Position numbers and translations under genes: made by a program
Shown: piece after piece, positions 8,346 to 16,367 of the stretch
Layout: each line of letters starts with the position of its first letter
Position numbering within the stretch: the first letter of the stretch is position 1
Notes under the pieces: generated by a model
Databases searched by the model: none
The model's input: only the letters and a program-made list of their open reading frames with translations
What the model was told of the DNA's origin: nothing
Source: Verrucomicrobiota bacterium
Lineage (GTDB): Bacteria; Verrucomicrobiota; Verrucomicrobiia; Chthoniobacterales; JACTMZ01
Assembly: GCA_014584375.1 (NCBI GenBank)
Contig: JACTMZ010000076.1
Location: 8,591 to 41,365, forward strand
Direction: 5' to 3'
Length of the DNA: 32,775 bases

Positions 8346-9125
8346 CTACACAACCGGAAGCGACGTCTCAAACCCTCGATCCCGCAACTCCTGCAGGAGG
8401 CGTTCCAGCATTCCTACGCGCGATCCGAGCGGCATGCCTGGAAGCTGGTTTTCATGAATCATCACAATGGCACCCGGACGAATCTGCGAAAGGATTCTGC
8501 GAAGTGCATTTTCCGGGCGATGAACCACGCCGTCGAATCCCGATGCGGACCATCCCATCATGCGCAATCCCGCCTTTTCCACTGCGGCATGAACGAAAGG
8601 ATTTGCCAAACCAGCGGGGGCTCGAAAAAACGAAGGGCGCACCCCGACCGCCTGTAAAACAGCCTCGGAACCGCCATGAATTTCCCTCGCAACACGCTGT
8701 GGGCAAGCGGCCCAAAATGTCCGCGCGGGATGCGAGTCCGTGTGGTTGTGAATCTGATGCCCCTCGGCAACAATGCGACGCGCCAAATCCGGATGCCGCC
8801 GCACGCGCTGACCGATGACAAAAAATGCAGCACGGGCTTCATATCGGGCGAGAACATCAAGGATGCCAGGCGTGTTGTCAGGGTCCGGGCCGTCATCAAT
8901 AGTCAGCCAAATTTCCCGTTTCTCCGTCGCGAAATCATAAATAACCGGACCAAACCACCCGGAGTTTCGCGAGAGGGTCGGCACGAGCAAAATTGTCGCA
9001 GAGGCAAGGGTCAGATGATGCGCGCGCACATAGCGACCTCTTGCAGCGGCCACCGCAGCTCCCGCCGCAAGGGCCCCCGCAGCCGCCAGAGTCAGGCTTC
9101 GACGCCAGGATGTGATTTGTTGCAT
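8346..9125 (-). CDS. NodB-type polysaccharide/chitooligosaccharide deacetylase family protein
   Basis: The start at 9125 gives 259 aa, with a hydrophobic Ala-rich segment (about residues 11-28) and another near 40-50 that probably anchor it in the membrane. The NodB domain shows WLTIDDGPDPD (metal-binding Asp near residue 78) and HNHTDSH (metal-binding His 128 and 132). 'FFRAPAGLANP' and 'PGAIVMIHEN' are the later motifs. These enzymes remove acetyl groups from amino sugars using a divalent metal. The gene overlaps the glycosyltransferase by 34 nt, so it probably acts on the same glycolipid-like product. The true substrate is unknown. Confidence 0.85.
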   Translation of the reverse strand: MQQITSWRRSLTLAAAGALAAGAAVAAARGRYVRAHHLTLASATILLVPTLSRNSGWFGPVIYDFATEKREIWLTIDDGPDPDNTPGILDVLARYEARAAFFVIGQRVRRHPDLARRIVAEGHQIHNHTDSHPARTFWAACPQRVAREIHGGSEAVLQAVGVRPSFFRAPAGLANPFVHAAVEKAGLRMMGWSASGFDGVVHRPENALRRILSQIRPGAIVMIHENQLPGMPLGSRVGMLERLLQELRDRGFETSLPVV

Positions 9126-9898
9126 GAATGAAACTCCAAGGGCGGACGCCGCCGCAAACGCGCCAGTCGCGGTGCGATCATCAGCGATTTGAAAAACAAC
9201 AGGGCGTGAACCCACGCCAGCAGTGCATTGTCACGGACATAGCGAAAATGACTCACCCCGCCGGCTTCACGCGCCCGATAGCGGACCCGCGTCGGAATAT
9301 TCAAAGGCTGAACACCCCTCCAATAAAGCCGCACCGCCAATTGCGTGTCGAAATCAAATCGCCGTCCGCCGCGAATCGCCCTGAGAATGTCAATGGACGG
9401 ACGCACCGGATAAACACGAAATCCAAAAAGGGAATCGTTCACCCCGCCCCACCACGTTTCCAAATTTGCGAACCAATTTCCCACGCGGCGCCCATTGACC
9501 CGCACCGACGGCGCATCCCGGCCAAACACCGGAACACCAAGTATCATCGCTCCGGGATGCGTCCGGGCTGCGTCCATAAAGTGCGGAATATCCGCCGCCT
9601 CATGCTGACCGTCGGCGTCAAAAACCGCAGCATGCGAAAATCCCCGCGCCGCCGCAAATTCCAGACCTGAAAGAACTGCCGCCCCTTTCCCGCCGTTGAC
9701 CGCGCTCGTCAAAACATGCAGTCCCTCGGCATTTCGCGAAAAATCCGCGATCGCCTCTGCGCTTCCGTCGTATGAACCGTCCACCACCACAATCACGGGA
9801 CGCCAATGCGTCAACGCCTCTCGAACGGTTTCCACAAGCAGCGAGCCGGAGTTGTACGTCGGAATGACAACGCACCCGCAAAAAGATTCCGGGTTCAT
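9092..9898 (-). CDS. Family 2 glycosyltransferase
   Basis: The 268-aa protein has a GT-A fold signature: 'CVVIPTYNSG' at residues 9-18, 'VVDGSYDGSAEAI', 'NGGKGAAVLSGLEFA', and the metal-binding DADGQH at 94-99. It resembles the polyprenol-phosphate-mannose-synthase-like branch and has no long C-terminal membrane anchor. The frame is open further upstream, but the ATG at 9898 overlaps the acyltransferase stop by 4 nt (ATGA) and starts just before the first motif, so it is chosen. Glycosyltransferases paired with acyltransferases are usual in aryl-polyene/flexirubin-like clusters, where they are thought to build the lipid head group. That role is inferred. Confidence 0.87.
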   Translation of the reverse strand: MNPESFCGCVVIPTYNSGSLLVETVREALTHWRPVIVVVDGSYDGSAEAIADFSRNAEGLHVLTSAVNGGKGAAVLSGLEFAAARGFSHAAVFDADGQHEAADIPHFMDAARTHPGAMILGVPVFGRDAPSVRVNGRRVGNWFANLETWWGGVNDSLFGFRVYPVRPSIDILRAIRGGRRFDFDTQLAVRLYWRGVQPLNIPTRVRYRAREAGGVSHFRYVRDNALLAWVHALLFFKSLMIAPRLARLRRRPPLEFHSCNKSHPGVEA

Positions 9899-10701
9899 GA
9901 CGATTTCAACCGAACACCCCCGTCGTGTTCCACCAACGCATTGCGATAATACATTTCCACCCGTCGGGAAATCTCCCGGGGATCGTCTCCACGGGAGGGA
10001 TGAATGACCTCGCCAGCCGTAAGACGAAAGCGCAGCGGACATTTGGCCGGACGAAAAAATGAAAAGGCACGCCCGAAATACGTGGAATCACATTCAATAA
10101 AAACGGTTCTAATGGCCGCCGAGGCACGAATGGCCGCCAGGGCATATCCATGATGCAACGACCCGAGCGGAAGGGAAACGGTTCGGGTTCCTTCGGGAAA
10201 AATCAGGATGTTGGCACCGGCGACAAGCCTGCTTTCGCACGTCTTGAGCATCCGCAGTGGAGAGCTGTTGCACACATAATCGCACAACCGCGCCGCACCG
10301 CCCATGACCGGATCGCGAAGCAGCTTTGAATTCATCACACAATCAAGCCCCGGGATGCGGGAAATCAGCGCGACGGCATCCAACAGCGAAGGGTGATTGG
10401 GCGCAATCACCGTACGCCTCCACGTTTCGCAATCTTCAAACCCAACAAAATCCACCTCAAGCATGCGCCATCGCCGAAGCAGCTCAAAATAGCGGGAAAA
10501 CCGGCGTTGCAATCCACGTCGCTCCGCCGTTGTATCAACGGGTTGGGAGCCGCGAAAAATCCAGCGGGCCGAAAGCCAAAGTCCGGACGCGATAAAATAA
10601 AGATGAGCCGCCGTTTGAGCCGGATAGGAGGCCGACACCCCTTCCACGCCGTTCGGAACATCCCTGCTTTCCGGCACTGGCAATTCTGGCGTATGTTTCA
10701 T
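9895..10701 (-). CDS. PlsC-like 1-acylglycerol-3-phosphate acyltransferase family protein
   Basis: This is a 268-aa protein from the ATG at 10701. NHPSLLD at residues 102-108 is the HX4D catalytic motif, and FPEGTR at 168-173 is the substrate-binding motif of the PlsC acyltransferase superfamily. A hydrophobic stretch at residues 33-49 could anchor it in the inner membrane. The open frame reaches 10974 but would overlap the divergent methyltransferase, so the internal ATG is preferred. It leads the acyltransferase-glycosyltransferase-deacetylase operon. It may transfer the cluster's acyl chain to a lipid acceptor rather than act in general phospholipid synthesis. Confidence 0.85.
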   Translation of the reverse strand: MKHTPELPVPESRDVPNGVEGVSASYPAQTAAHLYFIASGLWLSARWIFRGSQPVDTTAERRGLQRRFSRYFELLRRWRMLEVDFVGFEDCETWRRTVIAPNHPSLLDAVALISRIPGLDCVMNSKLLRDPVMGGAARLCDYVCNSSPLRMLKTCESRLVAGANILIFPEGTRTVSLPLGSLHHGYALAAIRASAAIRTVFIECDSTYFGRAFSFFRPAKCPLRFRLTAGEVIHPSRGDDPREISRRVEMYYRNALVEHDGGVRLKSS

Positions 10702-10773
10702 GAAAATGCGACGGCGGCAGCAGTATAAAAACCCCCTCATTCCCCTGCGACAATATTGTACGGCGGAGGGGAC

Positions 10774-11442
10774 ATGATGGAAAAGATGGAGAGCCCCGAG
10801 ATCGCCATTGCCCGCGCCTATCAGGGGGGACGCTGGTTGCGCGGCTACATTCGCGGCAAACTCCGCACCGATCCCGTCTTTGCCGCCGGAGCAGCAGCCG
10901 CAACGCACCACAGCGGTCCGATCATTGACCTCGGCTGCGGCTTGGGGCTCTTCGGCATGTATCTTCGAACACACGGCATCCGCCTTCCCTATCGGGGCTG
11001 CGATCTCAGCCTTTGGAAAATTCGCGCCGGAAACGACGCCTCAAGCCGACTCGGTTTTTCAGACTTTTCGCTCAAGGAGGGGGACATGACAACCTTCCCG
11101 CTCGACGGTGCTGCATGCGTGTGCGCGTTCGATGTTTTGCATTACCTGCCGCTTGCCGAACAGACGCGATTCATTGACCGCCTGGCGGATGCCGCCCACA
11201 AGGGAGCCGTTATTCTCCTGCGCACAGGCTCACGCGGTTGCGGATGGCGCTCGGCCTTCACCATGCTCGAGGAATTCTGGGCGAGAGGGACCGGATGGAT
11301 CAGCGGCGGACAAATCAATTTCCCGCGAGTGCCAGAGCTGACCGACGCATTTGAAAAGCGGGGATGCGAGGTCGAAGTTCGTCCTCTTTGGGGAAAAACG
11401 CCCTTTAGCAGCCACTGGCTGCAAGTCGCCGCGAAACATTGA
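10774..11442 (+). CDS. Class I SAM-dependent methyltransferase
   Basis: The 222-aa protein carries the AdoMet motif IIDLGCGLGLFG at residues 50-61, an acidic post-I residue in 'YRGCDLS', 'LKEGDMTTFPL', and 'CVCAFDVLHYL' as motif IV. A clear Shine-Dalgarno sequence (GGCGGAGGGG, 10763-10772) lies just before two adjacent ATG codons at 10774 and 10777; either may be the start. It is divergent from the acyltransferase operon across a ~70-nt gap, and its last 38 nt overlap the end of the convergent antiporter gene. Methyltransferases are common in aryl-polyene-type clusters, where they methylate the aryl head group. That assignment is contextual. Confidence 0.8.
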   Translation: MMEKMESPEIAIARAYQGGRWLRGYIRGKLRTDPVFAAGAAAATHHSGPIIDLGCGLGLFGMYLRTHGIRLPYRGCDLSLWKIRAGNDASSRLGFSDFSLKEGDMTTFPLDGAACVCAFDVLHYLPLAEQTRFIDRLADAAHKGAVILLRTGSRGCGWRSAFTMLEEFWARGTGWISGGQINFPRVPELTDAFEKRGCEVEVRPLWGKTPFSSHWLQVAAKH

Positions 11443-12631
11443 CTCCCGGTGCCGCCATTAGTGTGGTGACAATGGCCATGATCACAAGCATGGTAAAAAG
11501 CGTCTGACTGATCAGCCCGGCATGAAGGGAAATATTCAGCAGGATCAGCTCCATAAGTCCCCGTGCATTCATTAGGGAAGCGACCATCAAGGCGTCCGAA
11601 CGACTCGATCCGCCAAATCGCGCCGCAACATAACAGGCCCCAAGTTTTCCGCCCACGGAGGCAAGAATAATCAAACCGCACACAAGCCACAGCATCGGCG
11701 AATCCACCAATGCAATGCTCGTGTTAAGACCCGAATAGGCGAAAAAAACGGGCAGCAGGAAAGCGGTCGTCAACGGGCCGGTCTTTTCTATAATTTTTTC
11801 CGCCTGTCCACCCCGCCGAACCGAAAGACCCAAAACAAAGGCACCAAACACCGAATACAGTCCGATCATATCCGTAAACCATCCGCCCAACATGAGAAAG
11901 ACGGCGGCAAAGCCCAAAGTCATTCCCTCACCGCAACGTTTTTCAAGCATCCCCCACACAGGCCGCATAAAAACAAGGCAAATCAGCGTGTAAAGCACGC
12001 CGCCGCCCAGCGCGACAAACAGCAAAAAGGGTGTCCCGGACATGCCACCCAACACGGCGGCCAGCAAAATCCACGCCACCACATCATCAATGCTCCCCGC
12101 CGCCAACCCGATGGTTCCCGTGAATGTTTTTGTCAGCCCATGCTCCGAAATAATGCGCGCAAGCACCGGAAATGCGGTGATCGAAATTGCGGAGCCCATA
12201 AACAACACGGCCAACAACGGCGAAACACCAGAATTGAAAAATCCCTCCATGCGCACCATCCACAATGCGAGCGCGGTGCCGAAAACAAATGGCGCCAAAA
12301 TGCCCGCCGCAGACACGGACAGCGCCTTTTTCCAATGCTCCCGCAACATGTCGGAGCGAAACTCCAGCCCAATCGTGAACATGTAGAGCGTAAGGCCGAT
12401 CTGCGCGATGGCGAACAGGATCGGACGTCCATCATCAGGAAAAAGCCATTCCGAAATTCCCGGAGCGACGGCACCCAGCAGCGAGGGGCCGAGAAGAACC
12501 CCCGCAATCATTTCGCCGATCACCGGCGACTGCCCCAGCCGACGCATGAGTTCTCCGCAAATCCGACACGCCGCCAAGATGATCGCAAGCTGCAAAAAAA
12601 TATGGGCGGCACTGGCAGTGGCTTCGTTCAT
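11405..12631 (-). CDS. Cation:proton antiporter, CPA2/Kef type
   Basis: From the ATG at 12631 this is a 408-aa, almost wholly hydrophobic protein with about 12 membrane segments. 'LGQSPVIGEMIAGVLLGPSLLG' near the N-terminus and 'GLTLYMFTIGLEF' are characteristic of the KefB/GerN monovalent cation:proton antiporters. 'GSIDDVVAWILLA' carries the central acidic pair (DD) used in ion exchange. There is no C-terminal TrkA-N domain, so it resembles the short GerN/NapA type. Upstream ATG codons at 12649 and 12757 are in frame but lack hydrophobic character or similarity. It is divergent from miaB. Confidence 0.85.
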   Translation of the reverse strand: MNEATASAAHIFLQLAIILAACRICGELMRRLGQSPVIGEMIAGVLLGPSLLGAVAPGISEWLFPDDGRPILFAIAQIGLTLYMFTIGLEFRSDMLREHWKKALSVSAAGILAPFVFGTALALWMVRMEGFFNSGVSPLLAVLFMGSAISITAFPVLARIISEHGLTKTFTGTIGLAAGSIDDVVAWILLAAVLGGMSGTPFLLFVALGGGVLYTLICLVFMRPVWGMLEKRCGEGMTLGFAAVFLMLGGWFTDMIGLYSVFGAFVLGLSVRRGGQAEKIIEKTGPLTTAFLLPVFFAYSGLNTSIALVDSPMLWLVCGLIILASVGGKLGACYVAARFGGSSRSDALMVASLMNARGLMELILLNISLHAGLISQTLFTMLVIMAIVTTLMAAPGVNVSRRLAASGC

Positions 12632-12710
12632 AAAAATTCGCGGTATCATTTTTATTTTTTTCCCATTCCCAAGAAAAAAAGGCGCACGGACACAAAATTT
12701 GCGGGGCCGC

Positions 12711-12739
12711 TGGAAATAACGGGCCATTACGCCTATGCT
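12711..12739 (+). promoter_or_regulatory. Candidate promoter for miaB
   Basis: TGGAAA (12711-12716) and TATGCT (12734-12739) are 17 nt apart. The -10 box ends 10 nt before the ATG at 12750, so that ATG would be translated from a near-leaderless message. Each box matches consensus at four of six positions. Confidence 0.35.
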
Positions 12740-12749
12740 TTCCAGCCTT

Positions 12750-14126
12750 ATGCCCAAGGTGTACCTGAAAACCTACGGATGTCAGATGAACGAGCGCGAC
12801 TCGGAGCAGGTCGCGCAAATGCTCGTGGCGCGCGGATATGAAATGACCGGTGAGGCCTCCGAAGCGGATGTCATTTTGCTCAACACCTGCAGCGTGCGCG
12901 ACATGGCCGAGCAAAAGGCGCTCGGCAAAATGGGGATTCTCGGACGCCTGCAAAAGACGCGTCCGCACACCGTCTATGGTTTTCTCGGCTGCATGGCCCA
13001 AAGTCGGGGCGCCTCCCTGCTCAGCGATGTCCCCCACCTCGACCTCGTCGTCGGCACGCAAAAATTTCACCGCGTGGCGGATCACGTGGATGAAATTTTA
13101 CGCCGCAAAATGGCGCACGACACGGCGATGGACGACCTGCGTTTCCCCATTGTGGACACCGACGCCGAACCGGGATCGCAGGAAACCATCCGCGACCACG
13201 CCGCCGCATCCGCCGGTGCGTTTGTGTCCATCATGCAGGGCTGCAACATGCGCTGCACCTTCTGCATCGTCCCCGACACACGCGGCGGGGAACGGAGCCG
13301 GAGCATCACAAACATCACAGCTGAAGTCCGCGACCTGGTCTCGCGCGGCTGCCGGGAAGTCACGCTCCTCGGGCAAATCGTCAATCTTTACGGACGACAC
13401 GAATTTCCAAAGGAAAACGGGCGCAGTCCGTTTGTGCAATTGCTCGAAGCGGTCAATGACATTGAGGGTCTTGAACGCCTGCGTTTCACCTCCCCCCACC
13501 CCATCGGCTTTCGCGACGATTTAATCGGCTGCTTCGGACGTCTTTCCAAGCTGACCGAACATGTGCATCTACCACTGCAATCCGGCTCCAATCGCATCCT
13601 CAAGGCCATGCACCGGGGCTACACGGCGGAAAAATTTCGCGCGCTGGTGGAAAAACTGCGGACGCAATGCCCAAGTGTCGCCATCACCACGGACATCATT
13701 GTCGGATTCCCCGGCGAAACGGACGAGGACTACGCGGCGACGCGTGCCTTGACCGATGAAATCGGCTTCGACAATGCGTTTGTGTTTCGATATTCGCAGC
13801 GCAAGGACACACCCGCCGCCACAATGCCGGATCAAATTCCCGAGGATGTCAAAGAGACGCGCAATCACGATCTGCTCTCGGTGGTCAATCGTCACGCACA
13901 GCAAAAACTGCAGGATCACGTCGGTCGCTCCGTCGAAATCCTTTGCACCGGCCCCAGCCGTCACAACGACGCGCGGCTCACCGGACGCACACGCGGCAAT
14001 AAAATCGCGGTGTTTGAAGGCCCGGACAATCTCACCGGGAAGCTGGTGCAAATTGACATCGCCGAAGCCGCCGGATTCACCCTCTACGGAGAAAATCCGA
14101 GAGTCGAACAAAGTCGGATCGCCTGA
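12750..14126 (+). CDS. miaB: tRNA-2-methylthio-N6-dimethylallyladenosine synthase
   Basis: The product is 458 aa, the usual MiaB length, and transfers a methylthio group to i6A37 in tRNA. The N-terminal UPF0004 domain has its three cluster cysteines (YGCQMN C11, NTCSVR C47, GCMAQ C81). The radical SAM core has CNMRCTFC (C165, C169, C172), and a C-terminal TRAM region follows. The frame also has an ATG at 12735, but the one at 12750 gives the family-typical start MPKVYLKTYGCQMN and fits a promoter ending 10 nt upstream. One departure from the usual is 'LGQIVNLYG' where many homologues have LGQNVNSY. MiaA is not in the window. Confidence 0.93.
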   Translation: MPKVYLKTYGCQMNERDSEQVAQMLVARGYEMTGEASEADVILLNTCSVRDMAEQKALGKMGILGRLQKTRPHTVYGFLGCMAQSRGASLLSDVPHLDLVVGTQKFHRVADHVDEILRRKMAHDTAMDDLRFPIVDTDAEPGSQETIRDHAAASAGAFVSIMQGCNMRCTFCIVPDTRGGERSRSITNITAEVRDLVSRGCREVTLLGQIVNLYGRHEFPKENGRSPFVQLLEAVNDIEGLERLRFTSPHPIGFRDDLIGCFGRLSKLTEHVHLPLQSGSNRILKAMHRGYTAEKFRALVEKLRTQCPSVAITTDIIVGFPGETDEDYAATRALTDEIGFDNAFVFRYSQRKDTPAATMPDQIPEDVKETRNHDLLSVVNRHAQQKLQDHVGRSVEILCTGPSRHNDARLTGRTRGNKIAVFEGPDNLTGKLVQIDIAEAAGFTLYGENPRVEQSRIA

Positions 14127-14159
14127 TTTTCCGACGCCTTGCATGTCGTGCGTATTGAT

Positions 14160-14189
14160 TTGACGCACAGGGCGGGGATACGGGATAAT
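14160..14189 (+). promoter_or_regulatory. Candidate promoter for fabI, giving a leaderless transcript
   Basis: TTGACG (14160-14165) and GATAAT (14184-14189) are both close to sigma70 consensus and are 18 nt apart. Only 8 nt separate the -10 box from the fabI ATG, which places the expected start of transcription at or next to the start codon. No Shine-Dalgarno sequence is present. Confidence 0.55.
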
Positions 14190-14197
14190 TTTCGGCT

Positions 14198-14974
<777 letters not shown>

Positions 14975-14981
14975 AAATCGG

Positions 14982-16358
14982 ATGGACACGCGGATTCTGG
15001 ACGAACTGCGCGAAGCTGCCGGAGCGGACAACGTTCACACCGACGCCGAAGAACGCGAGGCGGCGGCGGGTGACAAATGGTTTGCCCGCACCACGCCGGA
15101 TGCGGTGATTTTCGCCACTTCAACATCCTCCGTTGCAAAGGTGATGAAAATCGCCTCGCGGGAAAACATCCCGGTGACGGCACGCGGCGCGGGACACGGA
15201 TATGTGGGTGGATGCGTCCCCGCCTGCGGTGGAATCGTCTTGCGAACCGACCGCATGAATCGCATCAGGGAAATCAGCGCGGAGGATTTTGTCGCCGTGG
15301 TGGAACCCGGCGTCATCACGGGAGTCCTGCAGGAAGCCGTCGGAAAAAAGGGCCTTTTTTATCCGCCGGATCCGGCGAGTTTGAAGGATTGCTATATCGG
15401 CGGAAACATCGCCACCAACGCCGGCGGCCCACGCTGCCTCAAATACGGCGTGACGCGCAATTACATCCTGGGCTTGAAAGTGGTGCTGGCGGATGGAACC
15501 GTGGCTCGCATCGGCGGACGAACACACAAAAACAAGGCGGGATTTGATTTTTGCGGACTCTTCGCCGGGTCGGAAGGAATGTTGGGCATCATTACGGAAG
15601 CGACATTGCGCCTTCTGCCGCTGCCGCCTGCGCGGGCGGTGCTGTCAGCCGGATTTTCCGGAATGTCCGAGGCGGCGGCGGCCGTGCAGGCCGTGTTTAC
15701 GCACGGATTTTTGCCCAGTGCCGTCGAGCTGGCCGACCGCTTCACCCTCGATGCGGCGCGCGCATACGGCGGTGGAAAAATCGCCATTCCACCCGGCGCG
15801 GCGCATGTACTCGTCGAAACGGACGGACAGAAGGCTTCGGTAAAAGCCGATGCGGATGCACTGGCGGCACTGCTTCAAAATGCAGGCGCGCTCTCGATTG
15901 AAAGTGCGACGACAAACGACGGGTGCGAAAAACTGTGGGAGCTGCGCCGGACGTTTTCCGCATCCCTCAAGGCGACGGGATTAAAAAAACTCAACGAAGA
16001 TATCGTCGTACCGCGCGGGCGACTGGTGGAGCTTGTCGAATTCGGCGCCGAGCTTGGACGCAAATATGATGTGGCTGTGGCGTGCTTCGGTCACGCCGGC
16101 GACGGCAACATTCACGTGAACCTCATGGTGGAAAATCCGGATGATCCGGCGGTCAAGACAAGAATGGAAGTTGCGCTGGACGCACTTTTCACCGGCGTTC
16201 TCCAAATGGGCGGTTCCATCACCGGCGAACACGGTGTCGGCCTCGCAAAAAAACGCTGGTGGCCGCAGGCCGTTGATGCGGGATCTCACGAATTGCACCG
16301 CAGAATCAAAGCCGCCCTTGATCCCGCAAATTTACTGAATCCGGGAAAATTCCTTTAA
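14982..16358 (+). CDS. FAD-linked oxidase, glycolate/D-lactate oxidase subunit GlcD-like
   Basis: The 458-aa protein has the PCMH-type FAD-binding domain followed by the FAD-oxidase C-terminal domain of GlcD and D-lactate dehydrogenases. 'VTARGAGHGYVGGCVP' and 'GGNIATNAGGPRCLKYGVTR' contact FAD. 'CFGHAGDGNIHVNLM' and 'GSITGEHGVGLAKKRW' are the C-terminal active-site motifs. It oxidises a 2-hydroxy acid to the 2-oxo acid; the substrate cannot be told from sequence. GlcE and GlcF partners are absent nearby, so it may act alone or with distant subunits. The frame opens far upstream inside fabI; the ATG at 14982 gives a normal N-terminus. Confidence 0.9.
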   Translation: MDTRILDELREAAGADNVHTDAEEREAAAGDKWFARTTPDAVIFATSTSSVAKVMKIASRENIPVTARGAGHGYVGGCVPACGGIVLRTDRMNRIREISAEDFVAVVEPGVITGVLQEAVGKKGLFYPPDPASLKDCYIGGNIATNAGGPRCLKYGVTRNYILGLKVVLADGTVARIGGRTHKNKAGFDFCGLFAGSEGMLGIITEATLRLLPLPPARAVLSAGFSGMSEAAAAVQAVFTHGFLPSAVELADRFTLDAARAYGGGKIAIPPGAAHVLVETDGQKASVKADADALAALLQNAGALSIESATTNDGCEKLWELRRTFSASLKATGLKKLNEDIVVPRGRLVELVEFGAELGRKYDVAVACFGHAGDGNIHVNLMVENPDDPAVKTRMEVALDALFTGVLQMGGSITGEHGVGLAKKRWWPQAVDAGSHELHRRIKAALDPANLLNPGKFL

Positions 16359-16367
16359 GCACTCCGG

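Noticed and set aside
10535-10974. N-terminal extension of the PlsC-like acyltransferase
   Set aside because: It would overlap the divergent methyltransferase and its ribosome-binding site, and the residues are Cys/Arg-rich noise.
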